A stretch of 38,132 nt of DNA from Candidatus Zhuqueibacterota bacterium (GTDB lineage Bacteria; Zhuqueibacterota; Zhuqueibacteria; Thermofontimicrobiales; Sulfurfontimicrobiaceae): positions 1 through 38,132 of the forward strand of contig JAFGMA010000295.1 in NCBI GenBank assembly GCA_016927835.1, read 5' to 3'. Below are positions 9,661 through 18,240 of this stretch, piece by piece (positions within the stretch are counted from its first letter, which is position 1; each line of letters begins with the position of its first letter). The position numbers were made by a program, and so were the translations under genes. Below the pieces are notes generated by a model. The model saw only the letters and a program-made list of their open reading frames with translations, was not told where the DNA came from and did no database searches.

Positions 9661-10323
9661 ATGCATCAACTCGATCAGACTGAATTTGCCTTTGAGACCA
9701 GGCTGAAATTTTATTCGCCGATGCTAATATACGAAGAGGCGCTCTGGCGGCAGGGAGTGTGCCATATCGCGGGCGTCGATGAAGCCGGCAGGGGTCCGCT
9801 GGCTGGGCCCGTATTCGCGGCTGCCGTTATTTTATCGCCCGATAGCGAGCTTGATGGGGTGACCGATTCAAAGCAGCTTTCTCCCCGGAAACGTGAGGAA
9901 TTATTCGATATCATTTTTGCGCAGGCACTGGCTGTGGGCATCGGACGCGCTGAACACGATGAAATTGACAAAATAAATATCCTGCAGGCGACCTATCTGG
10001 CGATGAACCGCGCCCTGGAACAATTGCACATCAAGCCGCAGCACGTGCTTGTCGATGGCAGCGGATTGCCTGAAAATGGATTCAAACAAAGTGCGATCAT
10101 TGGCGGCGATCGCAAATCGCTTTCGATTGCAGCCGCTTCGATCATCGCCAAAGTTAGCCGGGATCGGGTCATGCTGTCATACCATCGACAATACCCCCAA
10201 TACGGGTTCGAAAAGCACAAAGGGTATCCCAGCCAGATGCATATCGATTCGATCAAGAAATTCGGGTACTGTCCCATTCACAGGCGTTCATTCCATGTAA
10301 AACAATTGGCAGATGCTGAATAA
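9661..10323 (+). CDS. rnhB: Ribonuclease HII
   Basis: The product (220 aa from this start) cuts the RNA strand of RNA-DNA hybrids and starts removal of single ribonucleotides from DNA. The diagnostic GVDEAGRGPLAGP has the catalytic Asp-Glu at about 40-41. The third acidic residue is in VDGSG (about 132) and the fourth in ASIIAKVSRDR. SKQLSPRKREELF and FEKHKGYP are also family hallmarks. The start is uncertain: GTG 9646, ATG 9661 and ATG 9721 are in frame, and none has a good Shine-Dalgarno; the last gives the most usual length. The stop overlaps yraN by 11 bases, so the two are translationally coupled. Confidence 0.93.
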   Translation: MHQLDQTEFAFETRLKFYSPMLIYEEALWRQGVCHIAGVDEAGRGPLAGPVFAAAVILSPDSELDGVTDSKQLSPRKREELFDIIFAQALAVGIGRAEHDEIDKINILQATYLAMNRALEQLHIKPQHVLVDGSGLPENGFKQSAIIGGDRKSLSIAAASIIAKVSRDRVMLSYHRQYPQYGFEKHKGYPSQMHIDSIKKFGYCPIHRRSFHVKQLADAE

Positions 10324-10696
10324 AGCGAATAAACAAAATAATGCGCAATTCGGACGTGCGGGCGAACAGCAGGCGGCTGACTATTTGCGAAAAAAGGGTT
10401 ACCAAATTATTCAGCAAAATTATCGCTGGGCACGCGGTGAAATCGATATCATTGCCCGCGATGAGAAGACGCTGGTCTTTGTTGAAGTCAAAACCACCCG
10501 CAACGCAAGCACCTTCGGAGAACCCGAAACCTGGGTGACATTGCGAAAGCAGCAGCAAATCGGGCAGGTGGCGTCGCGCTTTCTGCAGGAATTCGAGATA
10601 AAAGATGTCGATTGCCGCTTTGATGTGGTTGCTGTAACGTATTCGAATCAAAGCTGGCATTTGAAGCATATTGAAAATGCTTTCTGGTTGTCGTAG
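10313..10696 (+). CDS. YraN/UPF0102 family endonuclease-like protein
   Basis: The 127-aa protein has the family order: a helical start with FGRAGEQQAADYLRKKGY, then GEIDIIARD and FVEVKTTR, which form the acidic and Lys residues of a Holliday-junction-resolvase-like (PD-(D/E)xK) active site. The precise role of YraN proteins is not settled; the fold suggests DNA processing. It begins inside the last codons of rnhB (11-base overlap), a pairing seen in many bacteria. Sequence after the stop at 10696 up to 10845 holds no gene or clear signal. Confidence 0.9.
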   Translation: MLNKANKQNNAQFGRAGEQQAADYLRKKGYQIIQQNYRWARGEIDIIARDEKTLVFVEVKTTRNASTFGEPETWVTLRKQQQIGQVASRFLQEFEIKDVDCRFDVVAVTYSNQSWHLKHIENAFWLS

Positions 10697-10845
10697 CGAT
10701 TGCGGATTGCTGAATCTGGCGTCCTGTTAAGTTTTTGAGAAGGAACCGCTGAATTGCATTCATATAAATCATTTCCAGTTCGCCGAACGAAATTCGAAGC
10801 CGGAAACACCATAAATTCAAACCATCAACCTGAGAAGAAAACCCT

Positions 10846-11421
10846 ATGACCGACATTTCAGCATTTCAACACCTCGTTCAGACGCGGCGGAGCATTCGCC
10901 GCTATATCGACAAGCCGGTGGAAAGGGAGAAAATACTCGCATGCATTGACGCGGCGCGTTTGGCACCCTCAGCGGAGAATCTTCAGCCCTGGCGCTTCAT
11001 CGTTATCGACGATCCGCAGGTGAAAGCGGACTTTTGTGATGCTGCTTTTTCCGGGATTTATCGCATGAGCCGCTGGGCGTGCAAAGCACCCATCATCGTG
11101 GCAATGCTGGTGGAGATGGATGTCCTCGTCAATCGCCTTGGAAAACAGGTTCAGGGAACGCAATATTATTTGTTGGATTCGGGCATTGCCGGAGAGCACT
11201 TTGTGCTGCAAGCGCACGAATTGCAATTGGGCACCTGCTGGATTGGCTGGTTCAATGCGAAGAAAGCGCGCAAATTTTTTGGGCTGTCTAAAAAATATCG
11301 GGCAGTTGCCCTGTTTTCGATGGGTTATTACGACTCGTTGCCAGGCAGACAGCGGCGGCTTCTTGACAGGGAAGCGATTGTCGCCTTCAATGGTTGGCAG
11401 AATGGGGAACGCGTTGATTAG
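10846..11421 (+). CDS. Nitroreductase family protein
   Basis: This 191-aa flavoprotein opens with the FMN-binding RRSIRRYIDKPV (about 14-25) followed by AARLAPSAENLQPWRFIV, the classic nitroreductase N-terminal signature. The middle segment GEHFVLQAHELQLGTCWIGWF is the second conserved FMN/dimer region. The family reduces nitro groups, quinones, enones or flavins with NAD(P)H, and the true substrate cannot be deduced. GAGAAG at 10830-10835 is a plausible ribosome binding site. It converges with menG, whose stop is 36 bases away; no hairpin terminator is apparent between them. Confidence 0.9.
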   Translation: MTDISAFQHLVQTRRSIRRYIDKPVEREKILACIDAARLAPSAENLQPWRFIVIDDPQVKADFCDAAFSGIYRMSRWACKAPIIVAMLVEMDVLVNRLGKQVQGTQYYLLDSGIAGEHFVLQAHELQLGTCWIGWFNAKKARKFFGLSKKYRAVALFSMGYYDSLPGRQRRLLDREAIVAFNGWQNGERVD

Positions 11422-11457
11422 GCGGGTGGACATGCAGCCGGCTGCCAAAATATCGCG

Positions 11458-12180
11458 CTACTTTTTGCCGATGCAAATCGTCACCGTCCCAAACATCATA
11501 TCACGTGAAAACTGTATTGCGAAGCCGGTGGTTTGCAGCGCCACTCTCAACGTCTCCGATGTGTAGAAATTCTCGATAGAATGGAGCAAGTAAACATACG
11601 CCTCCGGATCGCTGCCGAACACCCTGCCTAACAGCGGAATGATAAATTTGAAATAAAACCGGAACAGCCTGTTAAAAAAGAAAGTCTGCGGCTCGACCAT
11701 GTCCAGTATGACGATTCTGCCTCCGGGGCGCAAGACGCGGGATATTTCACGAAATGCTCTTTGTGGATCCGGCACATTTCGAATTGAAAATCCCGCAACG
11801 ACGCCGTCAAACGTATTCGTCTGAAAAGGCAGGCTGCCGCCATTACCAAGCACCGCTTGAAATGAGCTTTTTCGATTCCGTAATTCCGGTTTATCTCGTC
11901 CGAGTGCCAGCAGTTGCACGCAATTATCCAATCCGATGACCCGGCTTCCGTCGACTTGCCGGAAGACTTCGAGCGCCATATCTCCGGTGCCAATTCCGAG
12001 ATCCAGAATTTTGCTGCCAGATTGAAACCGCGCATTGCGAATAGCCTTCCGCCGCCACGCTTGATCGCGACCCAGTGACAGCAGCCAATTCATGAAATCA
12101 TACCGCGGTGCAATTTTGACAAATAATGCCTGAACGTATTCCCTCTTTTCGTTTGAGGAGCCAGTATCTGATTTCTGCAT
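11458..12180 (-). CDS. menG: Demethylmenaquinone (ubiquinone-type) C-methyltransferase
   Basis: The 240-aa enzyme methylates demethylmenaquinone with S-adenosylmethionine, the last step of menaquinone synthesis. Early YVQALFVKIAPRYDFMNWLLSLG is the UbiE/MenG signature, ILDLGIGTGDMAL (58-70) is SAM motif I, and GFSIRNVPD with GGRIVILDM are later motifs. The C-terminal LLHSIENF is also typical. Menaquinone rather than ubiquinone is inferred from the lineage. Upstream, 12181-12300 holds no strong minus-strand promoter. Confidence 0.92.
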   Translation of the reverse strand: MQKSDTGSSNEKREYVQALFVKIAPRYDFMNWLLSLGRDQAWRRKAIRNARFQSGSKILDLGIGTGDMALEVFRQVDGSRVIGLDNCVQLLALGRDKPELRNRKSSFQAVLGNGGSLPFQTNTFDGVVAGFSIRNVPDPQRAFREISRVLRPGGRIVILDMVEPQTFFFNRLFRFYFKFIIPLLGRVFGSDPEAYVYLLHSIENFYTSETLRVALQTTGFAIQFSRDMMFGTVTICIGKK

Positions 12181-12402
12181 GTCGTTTTTGCCCTGATTTC
12201 GAAAGGTTTAGAAATGTCGCGCCTTGAACAAAAATAAATTTGAATAAGTCCTTAATCTAAAATTCTGTATGATAAAATGCAAGTGAAATTTCAGGAATGT
12301 GGAATTTGGTGACAGCTTGCACGAGATGCGACTCCCCAAATACAGCTTTTGCGGAGGAATTTGCCCTGCTCATGCTGCCAGAACTGGCATTGATAATTTT
12401 GC

Positions 12403-12431
12403 TTGATCTCATGAATAAAATTTGCTATTAT
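12403..12431 (+). promoter_or_regulatory. Promoter of the beta-helix protein gene
   Basis: TTGATC (12403-12408) and TATTAT (12426-12431) are 17 bases apart. The -35 box has four of six consensus bases, the -10 five, and it shares the GCTTGA context with the promoters at 303 and 6797. It lies in the divergent gap 12181-12527 between menG and the gene starting at 12528; I see nothing else in that gap. Confidence 0.65.
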
Positions 12432-12527
12432 TTTTAATATCCAACATGCTATAAATTTGCAGCATATTAATTAAATTATTTTAGCAGTGAAATACTTATG
12501 CGTTCACTAAATGGCGAGGTGAGTACC

Positions 12528-14351
12528 ATGAAAAAGCAAATTTCATTCGGGCTAATGCTTTGCATGCTTTTTGTGCTTCAGTTTTCGCCGGCATTTGCAT
12601 CAACGATTATTGTTTCCAATACAAACGATTCCTACGCAGGCTCTTTCAGAAGCGCTCTTGAGGAAACCAATCTTCACGCCGGAGCGGATACAATTGTTTT
12701 CCGTATTCCGCAATCGGATCTGAATTATGACGGATCATCGGGTGTCTGGATTATTCGCCCGGATAGCGCCCTGCCGGCGATTGTCGATGACAGCACGAAT
12801 ATTGATGCCACCACCCAATCGGATTTCATAGGCAGTGATACCAACCCGGAGGGACCTGAGATTCAACTGGATGGATCGAACGCCGGAGAAAACGCCGATG
12901 GATTGCTGATTTCGTCAAGTTTCAATATGGTGAAGGGTTTGGTGATTACTAATTTCATTCACAACGGTATCCTGATTCCCGAGCCGGCGACTCGCTGCAA
13001 TGTTGTGAGTGGCAATTATATCGGAACCGATGCGACCGGGAAAATTGCGCAGGGAAATGGATTCAGCGGCGTTCTGATTTATGGCGGTTCCAGGAAAAAT
13101 ACGATTGGAGGAACAACCGCAGCAGATCGTAATATTCTATCGGGAAATGGCTGGAGCGGGGCGGAAATCCAATTTTCGGGTACGGATAGCAACGTTGTGA
13201 TTGGCAATTTCATCGGCACCGATGTCACAGGAACAACAGCCATACCGAATATTAACTATGGTGTAAATGTGTGGAGCGGTGCGGAGTATAATCGAATCGG
13301 AGGTTCAACTGAAGGCGAACGCAATCTTATTTCCGGAAATTTATGGAGTGGGATCAGTATATCAGGTTCGAAAACGGATTACACTATTATTCTCGGTAAT
13401 TATATCGGAACCGATATCAGCGGCTCGAAAGGGCTGCCGAATGGATTTTTTGGAATTTCTGTCGGGAGCAGTCATAACATTATTGGTGACACAGAGCCAG
13501 GGTGTGGCAACCTGGTCTCCGGAAATGGATCCGCAGGCATTTCAATCGCAAAAGGGGATAACAATAAAATCGCGGGAAATATAATCGGAACGGACATTAC
13601 CGGTTTGGTGGCGCTCCCGAATTTTGGCATCGGAGTGCAACTGAGAAATGGAGCGCAAAACAATGTGATTGGACCGGCAAACTTTATTCGATATAATATG
13701 GGAGATGGTGTTGTGGTACTGAACGACAGCACGATCGGCAATACCATCACACGGAATTCGATTAGCGGTAACTCCGGTATGGGCATCAATAATGTAGAAG
13801 GCGGAAACCTGGAATTGAATCCTCCGGAGATTCGTCACGCAACGCTCTCTGAAGTGAGGGGTATGGCGATACCTTACAGCCAGGTGGAAATTTTCTCCGA
13901 CTCAGCCGGTCAGGGCGCGATTTTCGAAGGCACTGCTTTCGCCGATGCTGCCGGCAATTTTTCATGGTCGGGCGTACTGACCGGACCGCTCACCACCGCC
14001 ACAGTCACCGACGCCGCCGGGAATACGTCTGAGTTCAGTTCCTCATTCATCACCCGGGCGGATGCTGATGACGCAACAGCAATTCCGGGCAAGTATGCGC
14101 TGTACCAAAATTACCCCAACCCATTCAACCCGAAAACAACGATTTCATTCGCCCTGCCAAAAGCCTCGTCGATCAGTATTCGCGTTTTCAATTTGAAGGG
14201 TCAACTGGTTGATGTGCTTTTCAGCGGCAACAAAGGGGCGGGATTTCACAAAGCAGCCTGGGATGCTTCGCATCTGCCGTCGGGAATGTATGTCATCGAA
14301 TTTCATGCTGGCGAATTCAAGCAAATTCGGAAATGTGTGCTGGTGAAGTAG
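12528..14351 (+). CDS. Secreted right-handed beta-helix protein with C-terminal sorting domain
   Basis: The 607-aa product has a signal peptide (about 1-25, ending AFA). A parallel beta-helix part at about 100-430 includes four repeats of roughly 45 residues, each starting N-x-IGTD and most closing with N-x-x-SGN. An Ig-like domain follows at about 435-510. From about 520 the tail has YQNYPNPFNPKT, the same FlgD-like/T9SS-type sorting signal as in the first gene. Beta-helices of this kind occur in polysaccharide-binding or degrading surface proteins, but no catalytic residues can be named. The frame opens at 12498, but GAGGTGA (12516-12522) selects the ATG at 12528. It has its own promoter and converges with the DUF362 gene. 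Confidence 0.85.
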   Translation: MKKQISFGLMLCMLFVLQFSPAFASTIIVSNTNDSYAGSFRSALEETNLHAGADTIVFRIPQSDLNYDGSSGVWIIRPDSALPAIVDDSTNIDATTQSDFIGSDTNPEGPEIQLDGSNAGENADGLLISSSFNMVKGLVITNFIHNGILIPEPATRCNVVSGNYIGTDATGKIAQGNGFSGVLIYGGSRKNTIGGTTAADRNILSGNGWSGAEIQFSGTDSNVVIGNFIGTDVTGTTAIPNINYGVNVWSGAEYNRIGGSTEGERNLISGNLWSGISISGSKTDYTIILGNYIGTDISGSKGLPNGFFGISVGSSHNIIGDTEPGCGNLVSGNGSAGISIAKGDNNKIAGNIIGTDITGLVALPNFGIGVQLRNGAQNNVIGPANFIRYNMGDGVVVLNDSTIGNTITRNSISGNSGMGINNVEGGNLELNPPEIRHATLSEVRGMAIPYSQVEIFSDSAGQGAIFEGTAFADAAGNFSWSGVLTGPLTTATVTDAAGNTSEFSSSFITRADADDATAIPGKYALYQNYPNPFNPKTTISFALPKASSISIRVFNLKGQLVDVLFSGNKGAGFHKAAWDASHLPSGMYVIEFHAGEFKQIRKCVLVK

Positions 14352-14438
14352 GATGTCGATCATGAGAATTTTCGATCGGCAGATAAGTGAAAAACGCTTC
14401 TGAAGGCGAACAGTGGTTGATGCACCGGGGGCATTGCT

Positions 14439-15602
14439 TCACCGGTACAGTATTCGATAAAGCAAGCTGGGTTTGAGCGCAATCGCATTCTCCGGGCACA
14501 TTTCGTGGCAGCAGTAACAGCGAATGCAATTTTGATAATTAATGCGAGCATGCCTTTTCTCGATTATGGAAATTGTATTCACCGGGCAGGCATCACGGCA
14601 GATCCCACAGGCAATGCATTTTCCTCGGTTAATGCGCGGTTTGAGCGTGGTTCCGCTTTTCAGCAGATTCAGTATCGGTTTCATCCAGAGCGAAGTCAGC
14701 AGCCCGAAACCTGATTTGCCGTAAATGGTCGCCGGCAATTTGAAGTCCGCTACGCGCAATGCAGCTTTGTCGGCGCCAATGAGTTCGATATCGTCAATAT
14801 GGCAGGGCTGCAAGTCGCGTTTTTTCGCTGCACACAATACAGGATTTTTCTCCGCCGGGATGCCCATTATTTCCCCGGCGACAACATCCAGCGCCAGCGG
14901 ATTGGTGGCACCGATGAGATATCCCACCTGTCGCGGTGTTCCCGCTGACGGTCCGTCACCTTCGTGCGCGATCACCGCATCCATGATTGAAATCCTCGGC
15001 GCCACATAATTCGATAAATCGAGCAGCATGTCGGCGAAGCCGGCGCTGTCGTGCAATTTGGCGTGATACCCGGGTTTCGACAAACCAGGAATGACGCCAA
15101 AACTATTTTTAATTGCGCCGGTCATACCCATGAAACTGTGCGTTTTCAATTTGCACAGGTTGATTACGGCATCGGCTTTCAATATCGGCGTGATAATTTC
15201 GAAGCGCTTGATCAGTTCGGCATCCGGGCAGAAAATCGCTTCATGGCTTGTATCGAAGTTGAGTTCAATATGCCCGTTGTTCGCGATCTGCTGCATGCCG
15301 CAAGCCCGATACACACGCTCCAGCATTTTGGTATTATAGCCGTATCCCGATCCGGGACTATCGGCGAGTATCGCTTTCACCCCGGCGGCTGCGGTCATTT
15401 TTGCCATCGCAGCAACGAGTGCCGGATGCGTGGTGACTGCCCGTTCGGGTTCAGCCGCAGCGAGCAGGTTTGGCTTGAGTACGATGCGCTCACCGGATTT
15501 CATAAAATTTTCGATCCCCCCCATCAACGTCAATAATTGCTCAAGTTTCGCTTCAATTTCATCGTAATCAGTACATTCAATGATATAAACTTTGTTATCC
15601 AT
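14439..15602 (-). CDS. DUF362 protein with C-terminal two-cluster ferredoxin domain
   Basis: The 387-aa protein has an N-terminal DUF362 domain (about 1-300; note VLKPNLL near 43 and the phrase INLCKLKTHSFMGMTGAIKN) and a ferredoxin module. The module has two CxxCxxCxxxCP motifs, CIACGICRDACP (329-340) and CIRCYCCHEMCP (359-370), so it should hold two [4Fe-4S] clusters. DUF362-ferredoxin proteins are found in many anaerobes; no reaction is firmly assigned, though the clusters imply electron transfer. No signal peptide is visible, so it is cytoplasmic. AGGAAAG precedes the ATG. It is a single gene on the minus strand. Confidence 0.88.
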   Translation of the reverse strand: MDNKVYIIECTDYDEIEAKLEQLLTLMGGIENFMKSGERIVLKPNLLAAAEPERAVTTHPALVAAMAKMTAAAGVKAILADSPGSGYGYNTKMLERVYRACGMQQIANNGHIELNFDTSHEAIFCPDAELIKRFEIITPILKADAVINLCKLKTHSFMGMTGAIKNSFGVIPGLSKPGYHAKLHDSAGFADMLLDLSNYVAPRISIMDAVIAHEGDGPSAGTPRQVGYLIGATNPLALDVVAGEIMGIPAEKNPVLCAAKKRDLQPCHIDDIELIGADKAALRVADFKLPATIYGKSGFGLLTSLWMKPILNLLKSGTTLKPRINRGKCIACGICRDACPVNTISIIEKRHARINYQNCIRCYCCHEMCPENAIALKPSLLYRILYR

Positions 15603-15663
15603 CTGGGCTTTCCTGTAAGTTAAATTTATCGTAATAGTTCACCGAGTCATTTAAAAAGCCTTA

Positions 15664-15731
15664 CATCCCCCTAAATCCCCTTCAAAGGGGGACTTTTATC
15701 AATTCCCCCTTTGAAGGGGGTTAGGGGGATG
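15664..15731. repeat. CATCCCCCTAA-type palindromic intergenic repeat
   Basis: CATCCCCCTAAATCCCCTTC at the left end is mirrored by GAAGGGGGTTAGGGGGATG at the right end. The 30-base arms (15664-15693 and 15702-15731) pair around an eight-base centre. Elements with this C-run/CTTTGAAGG layout occur between genes in many bacterial genomes. It lies upstream of the DUF362 gene, in a 293-base gap (15603-15895) that shows nothing else. Confidence 0.75.
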
Positions 15732-15895
15732 TTTTCGCTTTTCCCCACTGAACTTTTGCAATTTATCTACTGTGAATTCATCACTTGAATTGCATCGCGA
15801 ATTTTTGTTCGGGAAATTTGAGCTTTCAAGTTTCGGCAACAATAAGAAGTCAATTATAAAAACGCATATCTTTCCATTCAAAGGTTAGCCTGTCA

Positions 15896-17110
15896 TCAAG
15901 GCGATTGTGTGATTAATTCAATCCGTGAAATTTCAGCCGGCGCCCGATAGCGCAGTGGCGCCAGCGTCAGCCCGATGCCATTGGTGACAACGATATGCAA
16001 ATTCTCATAGTTTCCATAGCCGGAGAAAAATTGGTTTTCCAATTGAGTGGGTGTTATTGTAATTCCGAATGGCTTGAAAACGAATTGACCGCCGTGGGTA
16101 TGCCCGGCAAGCAGTAAGTCGTATCCATATCGGGCTGCGGCTTCGATGACCGGCTGTGCGGGCTGATGCACGAGCAGGATTTTGAGATCAGCATCAGGCG
16201 CCGCAGCCAAAATTTTATTAATATCCCGCCGCGGGAGCCGTTGACTGTAAATATACGTGATCCCGCTGATCAGAATGCGCTTTCCGTTATGATGCACAAT
16301 ACGATGCGCATTTTCCAGAAATGTCCAGCCGCATTTTTCCAATCCTCCTGAAATACCGGACGGATTCGACCAGAAATCGTGATCTCCCATGCAGGCAATA
16401 CGCGCTGCGGGTGCTTTTATATCGCACAGCAAATCGATTCCCCGGTCGACGAAATGCTGTCCGCGCGAAATCAGATCCCCTGAAAAAAGCACTATGTCGC
16501 CGTCCGCGACTCGCATCAATTCGGGAAAATTTTTGAGCTTTTTATCCCCGGTATACCGATCCAGATGAATATCACCGAGGAGTACCAATTTTAAATTATT
16601 CAGGGCATCGGGCAGATTGGTTACGGGAATTCGGACGGGTTTCAACCTGACGTGCCAGGTATCCCGGTAAGTCCGAACGCCGACATAAAGCCCGAAAAAA
16701 ATGAGGAGTGAAATTTTCAGAATTGCCAGCCGTCCAGCCCATTGCTGAAATAATTCCTGGCGAACCAGGCGGAAAGTCAGTCCCAAAACATCCAGCAGCA
16801 AGAGGTATGGCAGGACTTCGATCAGCAGCAGAAATCCGCACCAGTACGGAAAATTGAATACATAATCCTGCCATCCCAGGTGCTGCCTGAATAGAAAAAG
16901 CGATTGCTGATTGCCGGTCCAATATGCTGAAAGGATGATGAGCGGCAGGCTGTTGATAAAAAGAATGATCAGAAAAACAGCGAGTTTGATCATCGAAGGA
17001 GAAATTCTCAGAAACTGCTCGAATGCGTTGGATATCCGCCACCAGAAATAGACCCAGAGTATGAGAGAAAAAAGAAATATGCGAATCAACATGGTGATGT
17101 GCCAGGGCAT
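15896..17110 (-). CDS. Membrane-anchored calcineurin-like metallophosphoesterase
   Basis: The 404-aa protein has four hydrophobic segments in its first 150 residues, then a phosphoesterase domain. Metal motifs run in order: GDIHLD (about 179), SGDLISRG (about 210), MGDHDFW (about 241), LLVHQP and AGHTHGGQ. The layout is like YaeI/YkuE-type enzymes, some of which act on UDP-diacylglucosamine or related lipids; the substrate here is unknown. Motif III reads GDHD where GNH(D/E) is normal. The catalytic domain should be next to the membrane, with its side not settled. AAGGA eight bases upstream selects the ATG at 17110 over an upstream start at 17149. The gene borders the AT-rich island. Confidence 0.82.
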   Translation of the reverse strand: MPWHITMLIRIFLFSLILWVYFWWRISNAFEQFLRISPSMIKLAVFLIILFINSLPLIILSAYWTGNQQSLFLFRQHLGWQDYVFNFPYWCGFLLLIEVLPYLLLLDVLGLTFRLVRQELFQQWAGRLAILKISLLIFFGLYVGVRTYRDTWHVRLKPVRIPVTNLPDALNNLKLVLLGDIHLDRYTGDKKLKNFPELMRVADGDIVLFSGDLISRGQHFVDRGIDLLCDIKAPAARIACMGDHDFWSNPSGISGGLEKCGWTFLENAHRIVHHNGKRILISGITYIYSQRLPRRDINKILAAAPDADLKILLVHQPAQPVIEAAARYGYDLLLAGHTHGGQFVFKPFGITITPTQLENQFFSGYGNYENLHIVVTNGIGLTLAPLRYRAPAEISRIELITQSP

Positions 17111-17318
17111 GGTCAGGGTCCTTATGACTACACGGGTAGAAACCGTCACAGTCCTTCATTTCAAAATTAACGCCAAGCATAATCCGCTGGAAACTGCGCC
17201 GCACCAGAACGTGAAGTTTCAAAGATACCTGATGCAGGCATTTAAAAATTCGGATTCGCTCAGAGCGTTTCCAGTCGGGTTAATGCACAGGCTAGCCCAA
17301 CATAATGTATATTAACAA

Positions 17319-18137
17319 TTAAGATTGCACATGATTATGTAATTGTATTTGAAGTTCTTCCGCCCATTGAATAAAAGGGAGAAGTTCTTCTCTCTTTATA
17401 GGTAATAATCCTGATTCTTTTCCTTCAGGATGAGCGATTGAATTTCGTATTTTTTCTGCAATATTTGTGAAGTTGCTTTTAATGTTTGGACATTTTTGAA
17501 TAATAACTGGATTTTTTATCAACATTTTAAATTTATCAATAAATGTTGTACAATCAATGAGCTTGGAATCATACTCTTTATTTTCTTCATTTAATGAAAA
17601 ACCACGATAGCCATATATTTTTTTTGCATAATTTAATCTTCCTTCAGATAAATTCTTCAAAAATGAGATAGGATCTAATTTAGTTATTTCTAACATCAAT
17701 TTTTCTAAATCAATTAATAAAGCAAATAAACACATACGAAAAGGAAGTTTGTGAAAATGGCTATATTCCAAAAATCCTATGAATCGATTTCCTTTTAAAA
17801 CAAGATATATAGAATCACTTCTGCAACAAACTGTATGAATTGCTTCTAATAATGGCGTGTCGGAAGATATTAGAATATCCCCATTAATAGGCTCCATACA
17901 TTCATAAAGTGTTTTAGATGATTCCAGCATGTCAAAACCAATCCATCCAATTATTTTCTGATTTTGTTTAACTAATGAAATCTGTTCCATAGGATCAAGT
18001 GCTTTTTCAAGACATAAATCAATCGACCATTCTTCATAAACACTTTCAACACTTTTTGAATTATCAAATTCTCCTATGAATGGTTCACAAATATCATTCA
18101 CACTAATTAATTGACTCAATTCTTTAAACGTTGACAT
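17319..18137 (-). CDS. CBS-like pair fused to HEPN-type (R-N-x-x-x-H) domain, putative RNase
   Basis: The 272-aa cytoplasmic protein is not a family I can name. Residues about 10-130 look like two CBS repeats: VKQNQKIIGWIGFDML, and ECMEPINGDILISSDTPLL followed by YLVLKGNRFIGFLE. The helical remainder holds KIRNSIAHPEG, where Arg231-Asn232 and His236 fit the R-(N/D)-x3-H motif of HEPN ribonucleases (Rx4H). HEPN domains serve as RNases in toxin-antitoxin, abortive infection and CRISPR-linked systems; CBS pairs usually bind adenosine nucleotides. A nucleotide-gated RNase is inferred, not shown. AGGAAA before the ATG is the ribosome binding site. The upstream gene also has an Rx4H motif. Codon use is AT-rich, unlike the flanks. 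Confidence 0.6.
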   Translation of the reverse strand: MSTFKELSQLISVNDICEPFIGEFDNSKSVESVYEEWSIDLCLEKALDPMEQISLVKQNQKIIGWIGFDMLESSKTLYECMEPINGDILISSDTPLLEAIHTVCCRSDSIYLVLKGNRFIGFLEYSHFHKLPFRMCLFALLIDLEKLMLEITKLDPISFLKNLSEGRLNYAKKIYGYRGFSLNEENKEYDSKLIDCTTFIDKFKMLIKNPVIIQKCPNIKSNFTNIAEKIRNSIAHPEGKESGLLPIKREELLPFIQWAEELQIQLHNHVQS

Positions 18138-18169
18138 TTGAGTTTCCTGATATGATATTTTAGTTGTTA

Positions 18170-18197
18170 ATTATATCAATAATAGGGATAGGATCCA
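18170..18197 (-). promoter_or_regulatory. Possible promoter of the CBS-HEPN gene
   Basis: Read on the minus strand, a perfect TATAAT (18170-18175) is preceded after 16 bases by TGGATC (18192-18197), a poor -35 box. It lies in the 103-base gap between the two island genes, so the CBS-HEPN gene may have its own promoter. AT-rich sequence yields such boxes by chance. Confidence 0.3.
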
Positions 18198-18240
18198 CTA
18201 TAACCTGTTCTCTCGTCGTGTTAATGTTTATATTAGCCAC

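Noticed and set aside
15699..15881. 60-codon minus-strand frame ending in the palindrome at 15664-15731
   Set aside because: Its end is translated from the repeat itself and there is no support as a protein.
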